DNA of 64,000 nt from Psychrobacter immobilis (GTDB taxonomy: Bacteria; Pseudomonadota; Gammaproteobacteria; Pseudomonadales; Moraxellaceae): NCBI RefSeq assembly GCF_904846065.1, contig NZ_CAJGZV010000001.1, forward strand, positions 1,922,001 through 1,986,000. Direction: 5' to 3'. Under the pieces are notes generated by a model. That model was given only the letters and a program-made list of their open reading frames with translations, was not told the DNA's origin and did not search any database. How positions within the stretch are numbered: the stretch's first letter is position 1; every line of letters starts with the position of its first letter. Below are positions 1-9,101 of this stretch, piece after piece. Made by a program: the position numbers and the translations under genes.

Positions 1-1
1 T

Positions 2-448
2 GTCTTGGCAGTTGATCAATTACGTCGCTTTGGTATTACACCACGTGTCGCACTAGTTTCTCATTCTAACTTTGGCGCTTCAAATCGCACCAGTGCTGTC
101 AAGATGCGCAAGGTATATGAACTGCTGACAGATATGAATGTAGACTTTGAATTTGACGGCGAGATGCAAGGTGACGCCGCGCTGAACGAACACATTCGTT
201 TAAACAACATGCCATCAAGTCCGTTAAAAGGTGCTGCAAATCTGCTCATCTTACCAACACTTGACGCCTCAAATATTGCCTTTAATTTACTCAAGACAGC
301 AACTGGTAGCGCCTCTATTGGTCCTATTTTATTAGGTACTAGCAAACCGGTACATATTCTCACACCATCAGCAACTGCACGTGGTATCGTCAATATGACT
401 GCTCTTTCCGTTACTGAAGCTCAAGATTTGGCGAGCGAAAATCAGTAA
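2..448 (+). CDS. maeB: MaeB-type malic enzyme, C-terminal phosphotransacetylase-like domain (5' partial)
   Basis: The reading frame is open from the left edge to the stop at 446-448, so only the last ~148 codons are present. The visible part contains the stretch NFGASNRTSAVKMRK, followed by a hydrophobic Rossmann-like segment (LLILPTLDASNIAFNLLK) and a PILLGTSKPVHILTP segment. These are typical of the phosphate acetyltransferase-like tail of the ~750-residue NADP-dependent malic enzyme, which decarboxylates malate to pyruvate. In that family the tail is regulatory rather than catalytic. A free-standing phosphate acetyltransferase is the main alternative, but the SNRTSAVKMRK pattern favours MaeB. 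A TTG at 5 is in frame but there is no reason to regard it as the start. Two hairpins follow the stop. Confidence 0.8.
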   Translation, partial: VLAVDQLRRFGITPRVALVSHSNFGASNRTSAVKMRKVYELLTDMNVDFEFDGEMQGDAALNEHIRLNNMPSSPLKGAANLLILPTLDASNIAFNLLKTATGSASIGPILLGTSKPVHILTPSATARGIVNMTALSVTEAQDLASENQ

Positions 449-486
449 TTCATCCTGCGCTACCTAGTAGTATGTGTTATCAAGAT

Positions 487-513
487 GGTCTCTATTATTC
501 ATTTATAGAGACC
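487..513 (+). terminator. hairpin downstream of maeB
   Basis: A perfect 9-bp inverted repeat (GGTCTCTAT / ATAGAGACC) with a 9-nt loop lies 38 nt after the maeB stop. It has no T-tract of its own and precedes the stronger terminator at 528-568. It may act as an mRNA 3' stabilising stem. Confidence 0.4.
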
Positions 514-527
514 GTCTGCTATACTAA

Positions 528-568
528 AACCAGTCAATGCTATTAAATAGCGTTGGCTGGTTTTTTTG
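528..568 (+). terminator. rho-independent terminator of maeB
   Basis: A stem of about 16 pairs, with G-U wobbles, between AACCAGTCAATGCTATT and AATAGCGTTGGCTGGTT is followed directly by a run of seven T. It ends the maeB transcript before cca. Confidence 0.8.
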
Positions 569-654
569 CTTGTTATACATTAGCTAAGACGCAACGTAGC
601 CTTATTCAATATCAGTCATCACTTGCTCAATAAAAATAAAAAATAGAGGCATTC

Positions 655-1842
655 ATGCAAATTTACCTTGTCGGCGGCGCGGTACGCGATCAACTGTTAG
701 CACGTCCTATTAAAGATAAAGATTTTGTCGTCGTTGGTGCAACTGTTGCAGAAATGCTTGATGCAGGGTTCCAACAAGTGGGTGCAGATTTCCCTGTATT
801 TTTGCATCCTAATAGCCATGAAGAATACGCACTGGCACGCACTGAACGCAAAGAAGGCTTGGGGTATAAAGGCTTTAGCGTACATGCCAGTCCTGATGTC
901 AGCTTAAAAGAGGATCTACAACGTCGAGACTTGACGATTAATGCCATGGCGATAGAAGTCACTAGCTTAACTGATGATACGCCAATCAACGGTGACGTCA
1001 TTGACTATTATGGTGGCATGGCTGATATAGAAAGCAAAACCTTGCGTCATGTATCAGGTGCATTTAGCGAAGACCCTCTACGAGTGCTTCGAACCGCTCG
1101 CTTCTATAGCCGTTATTATGATCTAGGTTTTGTCATTGCTGATGAAACTTTGATTTTGATGCGCCAATTGGTTGACTCTGGAGAGCTTGCGCATTTAAGT
1201 GCAGAGCGCATTTGGCAGGAATCTAGCCGTGCAACGATGCAGCTATCGCCGCAGGTATACTGGCAACAACTGTTTGAGATTGGTGCGCTCACAGAATATT
1301 TTGCTCCACTACATCAAGCTTGGGCTAATACTCAGATACGTGAAACGGTACAGACTGCGCTATATTTCGCAGGGCAAATGAAATTGAACTTGTCACAACG
1401 TTGGACGCTATTAATGAGTAGCCTTAATTCATTTTTATTTACCTCAGAACATACGAATGAAAACGTGAATAAAGCAGTCAATATAAAAGGTATCAATGAT
1501 ATAGGCAACGCCGCTAAGGTACCAAAGGCACACACTCAATTTTCGACTCTCTTCGCTCAGCAAGCCACAAAGCTAAGCACAATAAACCATTTAAGCGCGG
1601 CTGACAAAATTGACCTCATACAAACTTGCGGCGCTCATAAAGAGCCTGATAAGTTATCGCAGCTATTAGTGACCAGCCACGTGTTGCAATTGGCAATACA
1701 GCACCGTCAGATGATGCTAGCGCTGAATAGCTTTCATGCCATTAGTATGCAGGATATTGACTCAGCGCTAACAGGCCCTGCGATTGGTGCGGCATTACGA
1801 CAAGCCAGAATTGAGCACTTGCAAGTACGAAACCAATGTTAA
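655..1842 (+). CDS. cca: CCA tRNA nucleotidyltransferase
   Basis: Adds or repairs the 3' CCA end of tRNAs from CTP and ATP in the cytoplasm. The 395-residue product begins with the class II nucleotidyltransferase signature: LVGGAVRD at residues 5-12, then DKDF at 21-24, whose acidic residues bind metal. RRDLTINAMA near residue 90 matches the nucleotide-selecting motif. The start has an AGAGG ribosome site about 6 nt upstream. Enteric multifunctional CCA enzymes are ~412 residues with an HD phosphohydrolase tail. No clear HD motif is visible here, so this is probably the shorter form without phosphatase activity. The C-terminal region (residues ~255-300) is poorly conserved and rich in N, K and A. 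The stop codon overlaps a short-chain dehydrogenase remnant by 7 nt. Confidence 0.95.
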   Translation: MQIYLVGGAVRDQLLARPIKDKDFVVVGATVAEMLDAGFQQVGADFPVFLHPNSHEEYALARTERKEGLGYKGFSVHASPDVSLKEDLQRRDLTINAMAIEVTSLTDDTPINGDVIDYYGGMADIESKTLRHVSGAFSEDPLRVLRTARFYSRYYDLGFVIADETLILMRQLVDSGELAHLSAERIWQESSRATMQLSPQVYWQQLFEIGALTEYFAPLHQAWANTQIRETVQTALYFAGQMKLNLSQRWTLLMSSLNSFLFTSEHTNENVNKAVNIKGINDIGNAAKVPKAHTQFSTLFAQQATKLSTINHLSAADKIDLIQTCGAHKEPDKLSQLLVTSHVLQLAIQHRQMMLALNSFHAISMQDIDSALTGPAIGAALRQARIEHLQVRNQC

Positions 1843-2021
1843 GAAAATTTAAAAAGATGCAGCAACGCGATATCATTGACTCAATTCCTATGCAGCGTAT
1901 AGGTCGACCTGACGAGATTGCCCATCATGTGTTGTACCTAATACAGGCCAATTATATTACTGCTGAGATTATTACTGTTGATGGTGGTCGCAGCCTGACA
2001 TTGGCTGATGGTCATATTTGA
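1836..2021 (+). pseudogene. C-terminal remnant of a short-chain dehydrogenase/reductase
   Basis: Only 61 codons are open. They carry IPMQRIGRPDEIAHHVLYL and then TVDGGRSL, which is the recognisable end of SDR enzymes such as FolM/dihydromonapterin reductase or FabG-like reductases. The Rossmann nucleotide motif and the catalytic Ser-Tyr-Lys are missing. The region upstream in this frame is inside cca and has no SDR sequence. The ATG overlaps the cca stop and has no convincing ribosome site. The simplest reading is a gene that lost its first ~190 codons in a deletion next to cca. An intact small protein cannot be excluded but seems unlikely. Confidence 0.65.
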
Positions 2022-2072
2022 TAGAAAAGTAGAGCATCATAAAAAATATCTTGATTACTATCTATCTTTTAC

Positions 2073-2100
2073 TTGAAAAATTAAAAAATTCAGGTATCAT
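2073..2100 (+). promoter_or_regulatory. probable sigma-70 promoter of tRNA-Ile2
   Basis: TTGAAA at 2073-2078 and TATCAT at 2095-2100 are separated by 16 nt and lie 17 nt before the mature tRNA 5' end. This fits a short-leader stable-RNA promoter. Confidence 0.5.
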
Positions 2101-2116
2101 TGTCCGTCTAGCGTTA

Positions 2117-2193
2117 GGGCCCATAGCTCAGTTGGTTAGAGCAGAGGACTCATAATCCTTTGGTCGTAGGTTCAAGTCCTACTGGGCCCACCA
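2117..2193 (+). tRNA. ileX: tRNA-Ile2 (CAU anticodon)
   Basis: A 77-nt cloverleaf with acceptor stem GGGCCCA/TGGGCCC, discriminator A, encoded CCA and the anticodon loop CTCATAA. A CAU anticodon could mean Met. However, the GACTCATAATC anticodon arm followed by TTGGTCG matches the isoleucine-2 tRNA whose C34 is converted to lysidine by TilS to read AUA. It is therefore called Ile2 rather than Met. Confidence 0.88.
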
Positions 2194-2198
2194 TATTT

Positions 2199-2234
2199 AA
2201 ACCCTTATAAGCATTGGCTTGTAAGGGTTTTTTA
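2199..2234 (+). terminator. terminator of tRNA-Ile2
   Basis: AAACCCTTATAAGC / GCTTGTAAGGGTTT form a 14-bp stem (one G-U) with a 4-nt loop, followed by T6, immediately after the tRNA. Confidence 0.85.
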
Positions 2235-2323
2235 TTGTCTAGAATTTAATAGAAAACAATCATTGAACTGTGCTGAAGAATCGGTAAAAGTAAACTTGGT
2301 AAACTAATGGATTGGATAGCAGT

Positions 2324-2372
2324 AAAAAAGGTTGCCAATACTATATGTAATATAGCGTTAGCAACCTTTTTT
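2324..2372 (-). terminator. terminator hairpin between tRNA-Ile2 and maeA, likely bidirectional
   Basis: AAAAAGGTTGC and GCAACCTTTTT are perfect complements around a 26-nt centre that contains a small CTATAT/ATATAG stem. The A-run and T-run on the two sides allow termination in both directions. It lies 64 nt beyond the maeA stop. Confidence 0.7.
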
Positions 2373-2435
2373 CATTTAGTTTTTTACTTAGATAATGTGC
2401 CTAATATTAGAATTTGTTATATCTAATTTCTAACA

Positions 2436-4118
2436 TTAGAAAGAAGTACGGCGATAATTACGATATTCAGGTAACCAAAAATTCGCTTTTAATCGACGTT
2501 GTAAATTCTCCGCTGTGATAGGTAGTGCTAGCTTATCTTGAGCCGCTTGCAATGCCACTGCATACGCTATTTTTTCACTGATCTCTCTGATCACCTTAAT
2601 AGGCGGTAGGATGGCACCAGGGGCTTTTTCGTATTCCATTGATATATCTGCAAGGGCTTGGCTTGCCGCCATGAGCATATTATCGCTGATACCCGTGGCC
2701 CGTGCTGCTAAAACACCCAGACCAATCCCGGGGAAAATATAGCTGTTATTACACTGAGAAACCTCGAAAGACTGACCTTCAAAAGTGGTATGAGGGAAAG
2801 GGCTACCTGTTGCAACAATTGCCTTACCCTTGCTCCAATTAGTCACTTCTTGCGGTGTCGCTTCCACACGAGACGTGGGGTTTGAAAGTGGTAATACAAT
2901 AGGATGCTCAGTATTAACACACAAGGATTCGATCACCTCTTGGGTGAACAGACCTTTTTGTCCACTGACACCAAACAATACGGTTATTTTTGCTTGTTTA
3001 ACCACTTGCGCTAAACCGAGTTTCTTACTTTTATCCCAGCTTTCAATAGCGGATTCTTTTTGTACTAACGGTTCTTGGAATTTTTGTAGCTCCGTCATGT
3101 TATCAGTAAGCAGGCCATAGCGGTCAACCATAAATACTTGGCTGCGAGCCTGCGCCTCCGTTAACCCTTCACGCTGCATTTGGCGAATGATATGTTCAGC
3201 AATACCGCAACCAGCAGACCCTGCGCCTAAAAATGCTATTTTTTGTTGGCTAAGCTTCTGACCTTTATTTAAGCACGCGGCAATCAAGGTACCGACTGAA
3301 ACCGCAGCAGTACCCTGAATGTCATCATTGAAGCAGCATAATTGGTCACGATATTTATTCAATAATGGTGTCGCATTCTCTTGGGCAAAATCTTCAAATT
3401 GTAATAATGCCTCTGGCCAACGACGTTTAACGGCTTGAATGAATAAGTCGACAAACTCATTGTACTCGTCACCAGAAATGCGTGGGTTTCTCCAACCCAT
3501 GTACATAGGGTCATCAAGTAGCTGTTGATTATTGGTACCAACATCCAATAAGATCGGTAAGCAATACGCAGGGCTAATACCACCACAAGCGGTATACAAA
3601 GCCAATTTACCAATGGGAATTCCCATACCACCAATACCTTGATCCCCTAGACCTAATATACGTTCGCCGTCAGTGACAACGATTACCTTCACGTTTTGCT
3701 TGGTGGCATTTTGCAGCATGTCATCAATTTTATGGCGCTCAGGATATGAGATAAACAAACCCCGTTTACGGCGATAAATTTGCGAGAATTTTTCACATGC
3801 TTGACCCACAGTTGGGGTATAAATGAGCGGCATGACTTCCTCAATGTGCTGCTCAATTAGATGGTGAAATAAAGTTTCATTGGTATCTTGGATGTTACGC
3901 AAGTAAATATGCTTATCCATATCATTAGTGAATGAGCGCAGTTGATGATAAGCGCGTAGTGATTGCTCTTCAATTGTCTCAATGTTATGAGGTAATAGCC
4001 CAGTTAAATTAAAGCTATCACGCTCTTCTGATGAAAAAGCACTGCCTTTATTTAGTAAAGGAGTCTCTAAAAGAGCGGGGCCTGCAACGGGAATATATAA
4101 AGGACGCTTGTTTGACAT
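2436..4118 (-). CDS. maeA: NAD-dependent malic enzyme (oxaloacetate-decarboxylating)
   Basis: Converts L-malate and NAD+ to pyruvate, CO2 and NADH, linking the TCA cycle to pyruvate. The 560-residue length equals that of the E. coli MaeA family (~565). YTPTVG at residues 100-105 holds the catalytic tyrosine. [18 protein letters not shown] at ~155-172 holds the catalytic lysine. FEDFAQENA and [10 protein letters not shown] supply metal-binding acidic residues, and [12 protein letters not shown] is the NAD-binding glycine motif. An AAGAAGA ribosome site precedes the ATG. It is monocistronic: a terminator hairpin lies downstream and a gap of 465 nt upstream. The window therefore contains both malic enzyme types within 2 kb, which gives the cell NADH- and NADPH-yielding routes from malate. 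Confidence 0.95.
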   Translation of the reverse strand: MSNKRPLYIPVAGPALLETPLLNKGSAFSSEERDSFNLTGLLPHNIETIEEQSLRAYHQLRSFTNDMDKHIYLRNIQDTNETLFHHLIEQHIEEVMPLIYTPTVGQACEKFSQIYRRKRGLFISYPERHKIDDMLQNATKQNVKVIVVTDGERILGLGDQGIGGMGIPIGKLALYTACGGISPAYCLPILLDVGTNNQQLLDDPMYMGWRNPRISGDEYNEFVDLFIQAVKRRWPEALLQFEDFAQENATPLLNKYRDQLCCFNDDIQGTAAVSVGTLIAACLNKGQKLSQQKIAFLGAGSAGCGIAEHIIRQMQREGLTEAQARSQVFMVDRYGLLTDNMTELQKFQEPLVQKESAIESWDKSKKLGLAQVVKQAKITVLFGVSGQKGLFTQEVIESLCVNTEHPIVLPLSNPTSRVEATPQEVTNWSKGKAIVATGSPFPHTTFEGQSFEVSQCNNSYIFPGIGLGVLAARATGISDNMLMAASQALADISMEYEKAPGAILPPIKVIREISEKIAYAVALQAAQDKLALPITAENLQRRLKANFWLPEYRNYRRTSF

Positions 4119-4395
4119 AATGTAATCTTCTTATTAAAGGCATATGAGTGAAAGCCATACTGAGTGAAAGCTATGCTAGTGCTGCATTATACATAGCATC
4201 TACTGGTATTTAACAATAGATAACAAAATCATTTTGAATGAGCATGGCTCTAAAGGTGATGACACGAATACATTGACCTAGAAATATAGATATATTTAGC
4301 TTTTACCTTAAATTTTTATAAAAAAGGGTTTTTTATTATTGGGTGTTTTCTATGAGATTTCATACAATCAAAGCCGCTACCTTTATTGATGTCAC

Positions 4396-4502
4396 TATAG
4401 TCGATTCAATTTAAAAGTAGTACAAGGCAACCGAGTGTAGATGTATATTAAATACTTCAAGCGAGGCTAACGCTGTAATGCTTTTATAGTGGAATGACTA
4501 TA
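4396..4502. mobile_element. short MITE-like inverted-repeat element, copy A
   Basis: The 107-bp segment begins TATAGTCGATTCAAT and ends ATAGTGGAATGACTATA, which is its imperfect inverted complement. Internal blocks TACAAGG, CGAGTG and AAGCGAGGCTAACG recur in the same order in copy B at 46019-46126, which is 108 bp and has the same kind of ends. It has no coding capacity. It fills most of the interesting part of the 465-nt gap 4119-4583, where nothing else was recognised except A+T-rich sequence upstream of maeA. It is probably a non-autonomous transposon relic or a dispersed repeat family of this genus. Confidence 0.55.
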
Positions 4503-4583
4503 TTGACGGCGGTATTTATAGGAATTCTTGTTAAGCAGATAAGTAATCCGCCAATATGACTTTTATTGTCACTACGATATTTT

Positions 4584-5387
4584 TCAATTATTCAACGTAT
4601 CACTATCAATACGACCATCAACCAAATTAATCGTTCGATCACAAGATGCTGACAAGCGTGGATCATGGGTGACAAGCAATACCGCGCAATCACGTTCCTG
4701 ATTGACTTTTCGGAACAGCTCAAACACCTCCCCTGCCGTCACGGTATCCAGATTACCTGTAGGTTCATCAGCCAATAGCAATGCCGGTTCGGTTATCAAG
4801 GCGCGTGCAATCGCAACACGCTGTTGCTGGCCACCTGATAGCTCGTTAGGTTTACTGTCAGCGAAGCGCTCTAACCCAACCGCTGCCAGTAGCTCGCGCG
4901 CTTTTTGGATAGCAAGCTTATTTGGACGACCCCTTGTCAATGTTAGCGGCATTAAGATATTGTCTAATGCGCTAAACGCTTGAATCAGATGATGGAACTG
5001 AAAGACAAAGCCAATAGTACTGCCACGTAAAGCGGTGCGACCAGCATCATTCATAGCGCTGGTCGCTTGACCCAACAGATATAGCTCACCGCTGGTTGGC
5101 TGATCTAGTAACCCTAGTACATTTAGCAAAGTGCTTTTACCTGAACCAGAAGGACCAATCAGGGCAGCAAAGTCGTTAGTGCTGATGGTTAAGTCAATAC
5201 CGTGAAGCACCTCAATCTCATTAGGTTGACCGATGTTATAAGACTTTTTTAGTGCCTCTAAACGCAGAACTTCGTGAGATTGACTGGACATAGGAGTTGA
5301 CGTCTTATTAAAAGGATTGGCAGAAACATTGTTAAAGTCACTGTTAAAATCATTATTAAAAGTGTCGCTAGAATCATGATTAGACAT
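4584..5387 (-). CDS. ABC transporter ATP-binding protein, DevA/LolD/MacB-ATPase type
   Basis: Energises an FtsX-type exporter at the inner membrane. It shows Walker [10 protein letters not shown], the Q-loop FVFQFHHL, the signature [15 protein letters not shown], Walker [13 protein letters not shown] and the switch LLVTHDPRL. That is a complete nucleotide-binding domain of ~225 residues. The ATG at 5387 is chosen because it overlaps the permease stop by 8 nt. A TTG at 5411 would add only eight residues. The first ~40 residues (267 in total) are an S/N/D-rich extension, partly built from a 12-bp tandem repeat at 5325-5360. It is the last gene of a three-gene operon with the permease and membrane fusion protein. 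The substrate is not evident; lipids, lipoproteins, peptides or macrolides are all seen in the family. Confidence 0.88.
   Translation of the reverse strand: MSNHDSSDTFNNDFNSDFNNVSANPFNKTSTPMSSQSHEVLRLEALKKSYNIGQPNEIEVLHGIDLTISTNDFAALIGPSGSGKSTLLNVLGLLDQPTSGELYLLGQATSAMNDAGRTALRGSTIGFVFQFHHLIQAFSALDNILMPLTLTRGRPNKLAIQKARELLAAVGLERFADSKPNELSGGQQQRVAIARALITEPALLLADEPTGNLDTVTAGEVFELFRKVNQERDCAVLLVTHDPRLSASCDRTINLVDGRIDSDTLNN
5325..5360 (-). repeat. 12-bp in-frame tandem repeat, three units
   Basis: On the coding strand the units are TTTAATAATGAT, TTTAACAGTGAC and TTTAACAATGTT, encoding [12 protein letters not shown] near the N-terminus of the ABC ATPase. The units differ mostly by codon synonyms and single substitutions. 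Confidence 0.7.
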
Positions 5388-6657
5388 AGCGAATAGCCAC
5401 CACTGGATCAAGTGCTGCTGCGCGCCGCGCTGGAATAGCAGCTGCTATCACACCAGTTAGCGTTGCTAACGACATAGTCACTAAGATTAGGTTTATCGAT
5501 ATGGGAATTGTAAATATGTCGGGCCCAAAAGTATTAAAAGACCAGACCAATACATAGCTGACACCACTACCGACAATCGAGCCTAGCAAGCCAAATATAG
5601 CCCCTTGAATTAAGAATATTCGTAGGATTTGCTGACGAGTTGCACCCATGGCTCGTAAGATACCAATCTCGCGCGTACGCTGAACCACACTGACCGACAG
5701 CACACTGGCAATGCCAAAAGCCACCGAGATCGCCACAAAAACGACAATCATATTGCTAGATAAACTTTGAGCCGTGAGACCACTCAGCAGTTGGGCGTTG
5801 GTTTCAATCCAGCTTTCTGCTTGCAATGAGGTCAAACGACCCACTTGTGCAGCGATTTCCTCCGCCTCAAAGATATCTTCAACCGTCAACTCAATGACTG
5901 TGATACCGCCCGGTAGGTTGAGTAATGACTGCGCTTGTTTTAGGTCTAGATACACGTAGCGCGCATCAAGCTCTCGTACGCCGAGCTCAAATATACCAGC
6001 GATATTGACTACAGCGCTGTTGCTACTAAGGTTGCTACCAAGGTTGTTACTCAAATTATTATTGCTGCTACTACTATCTTGACCTGTATCCAAACGTAAT
6101 TTGCTGCCGACCTCTACACCCAAATCTTTAGCCAGTTCACTACCAATCAATACATTATCTGCGCCCACTCGCAGCTCACCACTGATTAAGTACTCATCAA
6201 GTGGGATTATATTCTGATAGCGCGCCAAGTCAGTACCTACTAGTATCACCGACTCTAATGCCTCGCCACGCCGGACGAACCCAGGCCCAGACACGTTTGG
6301 CGATACGGCAGTTAACAAGGGCAGTTGATCTAGCGTGTCAGTGATTTGCTGCCAATTATTAATAGAACGCAGACGTTGTGGACGCTTGTCCTCTTGTATC
6401 AGTTGCAGTGTATCATCAGCAGACGGCGCTATTAGGTTGACTTCGTCTGGCGCTACTAAGCGAATATGTGCCTGACTGCCGAGGGTGCTGTCAATAAGGT
6501 TGGTCTGTAATCCTTGGATGAGTGCGGTGATAAATATAATAACGGCAACACCTATCGCTACTCCCAGAGTAATCATCAACGACTGTATGCGTCCCTCGCG
6601 TAAAAAACTGATGGCAATAGTGGCATCAATCCATAGTCTACCGAAAAAAGCCGTCAA
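5380..6657 (-). CDS. ABC transporter permease, FtsX/MacB (DevC-like) family
   Basis: Inner-membrane subunit of the tripartite-type exporter. The 425-residue chain has one N-terminal membrane segment (VIIFITALIQGL region), then a ~230-residue periplasmic MacB-type domain. Three C-terminal segments follow near residues 290-320, 340-370 and 385-410. RTREIGILRAMGATRQQILRIFLIQG is the conserved FtsX coupling region, written here as positions ~330-355. The start overlaps the upstream adaptor stop by 4 nt (ATGA), so the two are translationally coupled. The periplasmic domain has a serine/asparagine-rich insertion near residues 195-215 made of 12-bp repeats. Confidence 0.9.
   Translation of the reverse strand: MTAFFGRLWIDATIAISFLREGRIQSLMITLGVAIGVAVIIFITALIQGLQTNLIDSTLGSQAHIRLVAPDEVNLIAPSADDTLQLIQEDKRPQRLRSINNWQQITDTLDQLPLLTAVSPNVSGPGFVRRGEALESVILVGTDLARYQNIIPLDEYLISGELRVGADNVLIGSELAKDLGVEVGSKLRLDTGQDSSSSNNNLSNNLGSNLSSNSAVVNIAGIFELGVRELDARYVYLDLKQAQSLLNLPGGITVIELTVEDIFEAEEIAAQVGRLTSLQAESWIETNAQLLSGLTAQSLSSNMIVVFVAISVAFGIASVLSVSVVQRTREIGILRAMGATRQQILRIFLIQGAIFGLLGSIVGSGVSYVLVWSFNTFGPDIFTIPISINLILVTMSLATLTGVIAAAIPARRAAALDPVVAIRYV
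6019..6054 (-). repeat. 12-bp in-frame tandem repeat, three units
   Basis: On the coding strand TTGAGTAACAAC, CTTGGTAGCAAC and CTTAGTAGCAAC are adjacent. They encode LSNN-LGSN-LSSN inside the periplasmic domain of the permease. Two of the units differ at a single base. Confidence 0.75.
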
Positions 6658-7895
6658 TTGACTGTCTCCGCTGCTTGGCTCTTATCCTTTACCGCCCTCA
6701 TCTTATCAGCATTAGGAGCGGTAAAAGGTGCTGCTTGAAGCGCGGTTCTCACTCTTTTTCCATCAGCCAGTGAGACTGTGGCATCAACCAATATCTCATC
6801 ACCTGCGCTCAGTCCTGAGAGCACCTCTGATGCTGATAGCCCGCGTAACCCTAATTTCACTACTCGACGTTGTATTTTACCATCACGCAATAATAATACT
6901 TCGGCGCTGTCTTCTTTAACATTGGCTAGTGCATCATTAGGAATGACTAAGGCTTTTGCGCGTTGATCCGTTTCGATATTCACTGATACCGTCATATCTT
7001 GACGCAAAAAATCAGGTACAGGATCGACGGACAATCTCACCTCTACTGTACCGCGTTGCGGATCTATACTTGGTGCAATGAAACTAATACGTACGGGGAA
7101 CGGTTTATCTGGATAGGCATCGGCAATAGCGACTGATGGTTGCTGCAAAGCCAATCGAGATAAATTACGTTCATCAAGCGGTACTCTTATTTCAGTCTTA
7201 CCATCGAGGGCAATAGTAAACAAGCTCTGACCTGGCTGTACCAAATCGCCTACCTCGACATTACGGGTCAGAATAGTGCCTGATACTTTGCTACGTACTT
7301 GCGCTTTATTGAGCTGAGCCTGCAATGCGGCGATACGAGCACGTAATAAATCTTCTTCAACACCACCAGAGGAGAGTGCATTCGCTCTCAGGCGTGCATT
7401 TTCAAGGTCATTGCGTGCTTGGGCTTGGGCTTGAATCGCTTGCTCCATTTCCTCATCAGAGATGGCCGAGATAGCAGCCAATTCGCGCCTGCGCTCGACA
7501 TTACGGTCAGCTTGCGCCAACGCTACTTCGGCATTGGTCAAGTCCACCACTGCTTGTGGACGAGTGCTACTAATCAATTCCGCCAACTCGGCTTCTGCTT
7601 GCCGCACTTGGGCTGCAACGTCATCGGAGCTTAGTACTAATAATAAATCTCCTGCAGCGACTTGTTCGCCTTCTGCTACCCGTCGCTCTAATACGACACC
7701 TGATATCTCGCTACCAATGTCAGTATTTGATACGGCAACGACCCGTCCAGTCGCTACGACCGTCTGCACCAAAGGCATCGAAGATATTCTATAGCTTGGT
7801 AATAGTGGTCCTTGCCACCAGCGAAAGGCAAAAAAGCCCGCAACAATGATGAGCAGTAGTGCGCTAACAATCAGTTTATAAGGAATAGCGCGCAA
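6654..7895 (-). CDS. HlyD/MacA-type periplasmic adaptor (membrane fusion protein)
   Basis: Bridges the ABC permease to an outer-membrane channel. The 413-residue chain has a single N-terminal anchor (LIVSALLLIIVAGFFAFRWW). A biotinyl-lipoyl half follows (TGRVVAVSNTDIGSEISGVV), then a long coiled-coil hairpin (residues ~95-195, rich in A, E, Q and R). The second lipoyl half (RSKVSGTILTRNVEVGDLV) and a beta-barrel region come last. The start is TTG at 7895, supported by a GGGAGAA ribosome site about 8 nt upstream. First gene of the three-gene exporter operon. No outer-membrane TolC-like gene is adjacent, so a shared TolC is likely. The whole set resembles the cyanobacterial DevBCA and enteric MacAB arrangement with the fused MacB split in two. 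Confidence 0.9.
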   Translation of the reverse strand: MRAIPYKLIVSALLLIIVAGFFAFRWWQGPLLPSYRISSMPLVQTVVATGRVVAVSNTDIGSEISGVVLERRVAEGEQVAAGDLLLVLSSDDVAAQVRQAEAELAELISSTRPQAVVDLTNAEVALAQADRNVERRRELAAISAISDEEMEQAIQAQAQARNDLENARLRANALSSGGVEEDLLRARIAALQAQLNKAQVRSKVSGTILTRNVEVGDLVQPGQSLFTIALDGKTEIRVPLDERNLSRLALQQPSVAIADAYPDKPFPVRISFIAPSIDPQRGTVEVRLSVDPVPDFLRQDMTVSVNIETDQRAKALVIPNDALANVKEDSAEVLLLRDGKIQRRVVKLGLRGLSASEVLSGLSAGDEILVDATVSLADGKRVRTALQAAPFTAPNADKMRAVKDKSQAAETVN

Positions 7896-8083
7896 TGAGT
7901 TTCTCCCGTTCAGAACAAATACCTAGTACTTTACAGTTTCTACTAAATCCGATCGTTATGCGAGTTTACTGCAAAATTTTTTAGGTTTAAAATTATTTAT
8001 TAACTGAAAACTATCCTATTAGTATGGTTATATTTTGCATAGTTATATTAAAAATATTTGCTTCACTACAATAGTTAAGATGT

Positions 8084-8130
8084 AAAAAAACCCTTCTTGC
8101 TATTATTTATATAGCATGAAGGGTTTTTTT
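8084..8130. terminator. terminator hairpin in the 7896-8228 gap
   Basis: AAAAAAACCCTTCTTGCTAT and ATAGCATGAAGGGTTTTTTT form a ~20-bp stem with one mismatch and have A/T runs on both sides. It lies 99 nt past the leftward hmuV stop and upstream of the export operon, so it should stop leftward heme-operon transcripts. Nothing else was recognised in the 333-nt gap beyond A+T-rich sequence that probably contains the exporter promoter. Confidence 0.7.
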
Positions 8131-8228
8131 ACTGCCGAATAAATCAGTGCGATATATACAAATTAAAAAGCCAAGTTGGTCATCAAATGCCTATCGCAAA
8201 GTCAGAATAATGGCTCAAGTGCTCAGAA

Positions 8229-9086
8229 TCATATAAACACCAAACCATCTTCAGTTTGATGCACCTTAATATCAACATCATAAACATCGCTTAATTGCGA
8301 GCGTGTCATCACTTCACTAGGCGTTCCTTGTGCAACAACTTGTCCACCGCTTAATAGCACCACTTCATCAGTATAGCGATGCGCATGGGTCAAATCATGC
8401 AACACAACCAAGATACTTTTGCGTTGATGTCGCACCAAATTATGCAAATAATGCAGTAAAAAACGCTGATGGCGAATATCAAGATGATTGGTCGGCTCAT
8501 CAAACATCATGATTTTAGTGTCTTGCATTAGCGCCCTTACGATAGCCAAGCGCTGTTTTTCACCGCCTGATAAGGTTTGCACGCGGGCACTGACCAAACT
8601 TGATAACTCAAAATCTTGTAATAAACGTTGCGCGCGCTCAACATGATGGCTATTTGGGCGCTGATACCATGCAAGATTTGGCGAGACTCCTAACAGCGCA
8701 TAATCCAATACCGTTAATGGCAGCTCAAAACGCTCATGTTGTCCAACCCAAGCAATATGGCCATCATTCATGACCTCGTTGATTGGCTGACCGTAAATCG
8801 TAATGTGACCATCCGTTTTAAGCGCGGTTCCTGTGTGTTGACCTAAAACCGTATGCAGCAACGTGCTTTTACCTGCGCCATTTGGTCCGATAAAGGCGAC
8901 CAGCTTTTGGCTTGGCACGGTTAGTTTGTCTATCTTTAACAATGTTTTATGGCCATGCGAGATATGAATATCTTGCATCGACAACAGCTCGCCTGTATCA
9001 CTACTCTTGATATCACTACCATTTATACAACTGTCTCGACTCGCTAATGATGTCTTTGATGTAGCCGTAAAATACGAATGAAACAT
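8229..9086 (-). CDS. hmuV: heme/iron ABC transporter ATP-binding protein
   Basis: ATPase of an FecCD-type importer, probably for heme. It has Walker A GPNGAGKST, signature LSGGEKQRLAIVRAL, Walker B IMMFDEPTNHLD and the switch histidine in VVLHDLTHA. The ATG at 9086 has GGAGAGA 6 nt upstream and gives 285 residues. A TTG at 9101 would add five. The usual family length is ~255, and the extra ~35 residues before SMQDIHISHG look like an unconserved extension. The gene is separated from the permease stop by 15 nt and is the last gene of the leftward hmuSTUV-like operon. Substrate assignment rests on the neighbouring HmuS and HmuT-like genes. Confidence 0.88.
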   Translation of the reverse strand: MFHSYFTATSKTSLASRDSCINGSDIKSSDTGELLSMQDIHISHGHKTLLKIDKLTVPSQKLVAFIGPNGAGKSTLLHTVLGQHTGTALKTDGHITIYGQPINEVMNDGHIAWVGQHERFELPLTVLDYALLGVSPNLAWYQRPNSHHVERAQRLLQDFELSSLVSARVQTLSGGEKQRLAIVRALMQDTKIMMFDEPTNHLDIRHQRFLLHYLHNLVRHQRKSILVVLHDLTHAHRYTDEVVLLSGGQVVAQGTPSEVMTRSQLSDVYDVDIKVHQTEDGLVFI

Positions 9087-9101
9087 AAACACTCTCTCCA
9101 A

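Noticed and set aside
2117..2193. Reading the CAU tRNA as tRNA-Met
   Set aside because: The anticodon arm and following sequence match isoleucine-2 tRNA with lysidine modification better than initiator or elongator Met tRNA.
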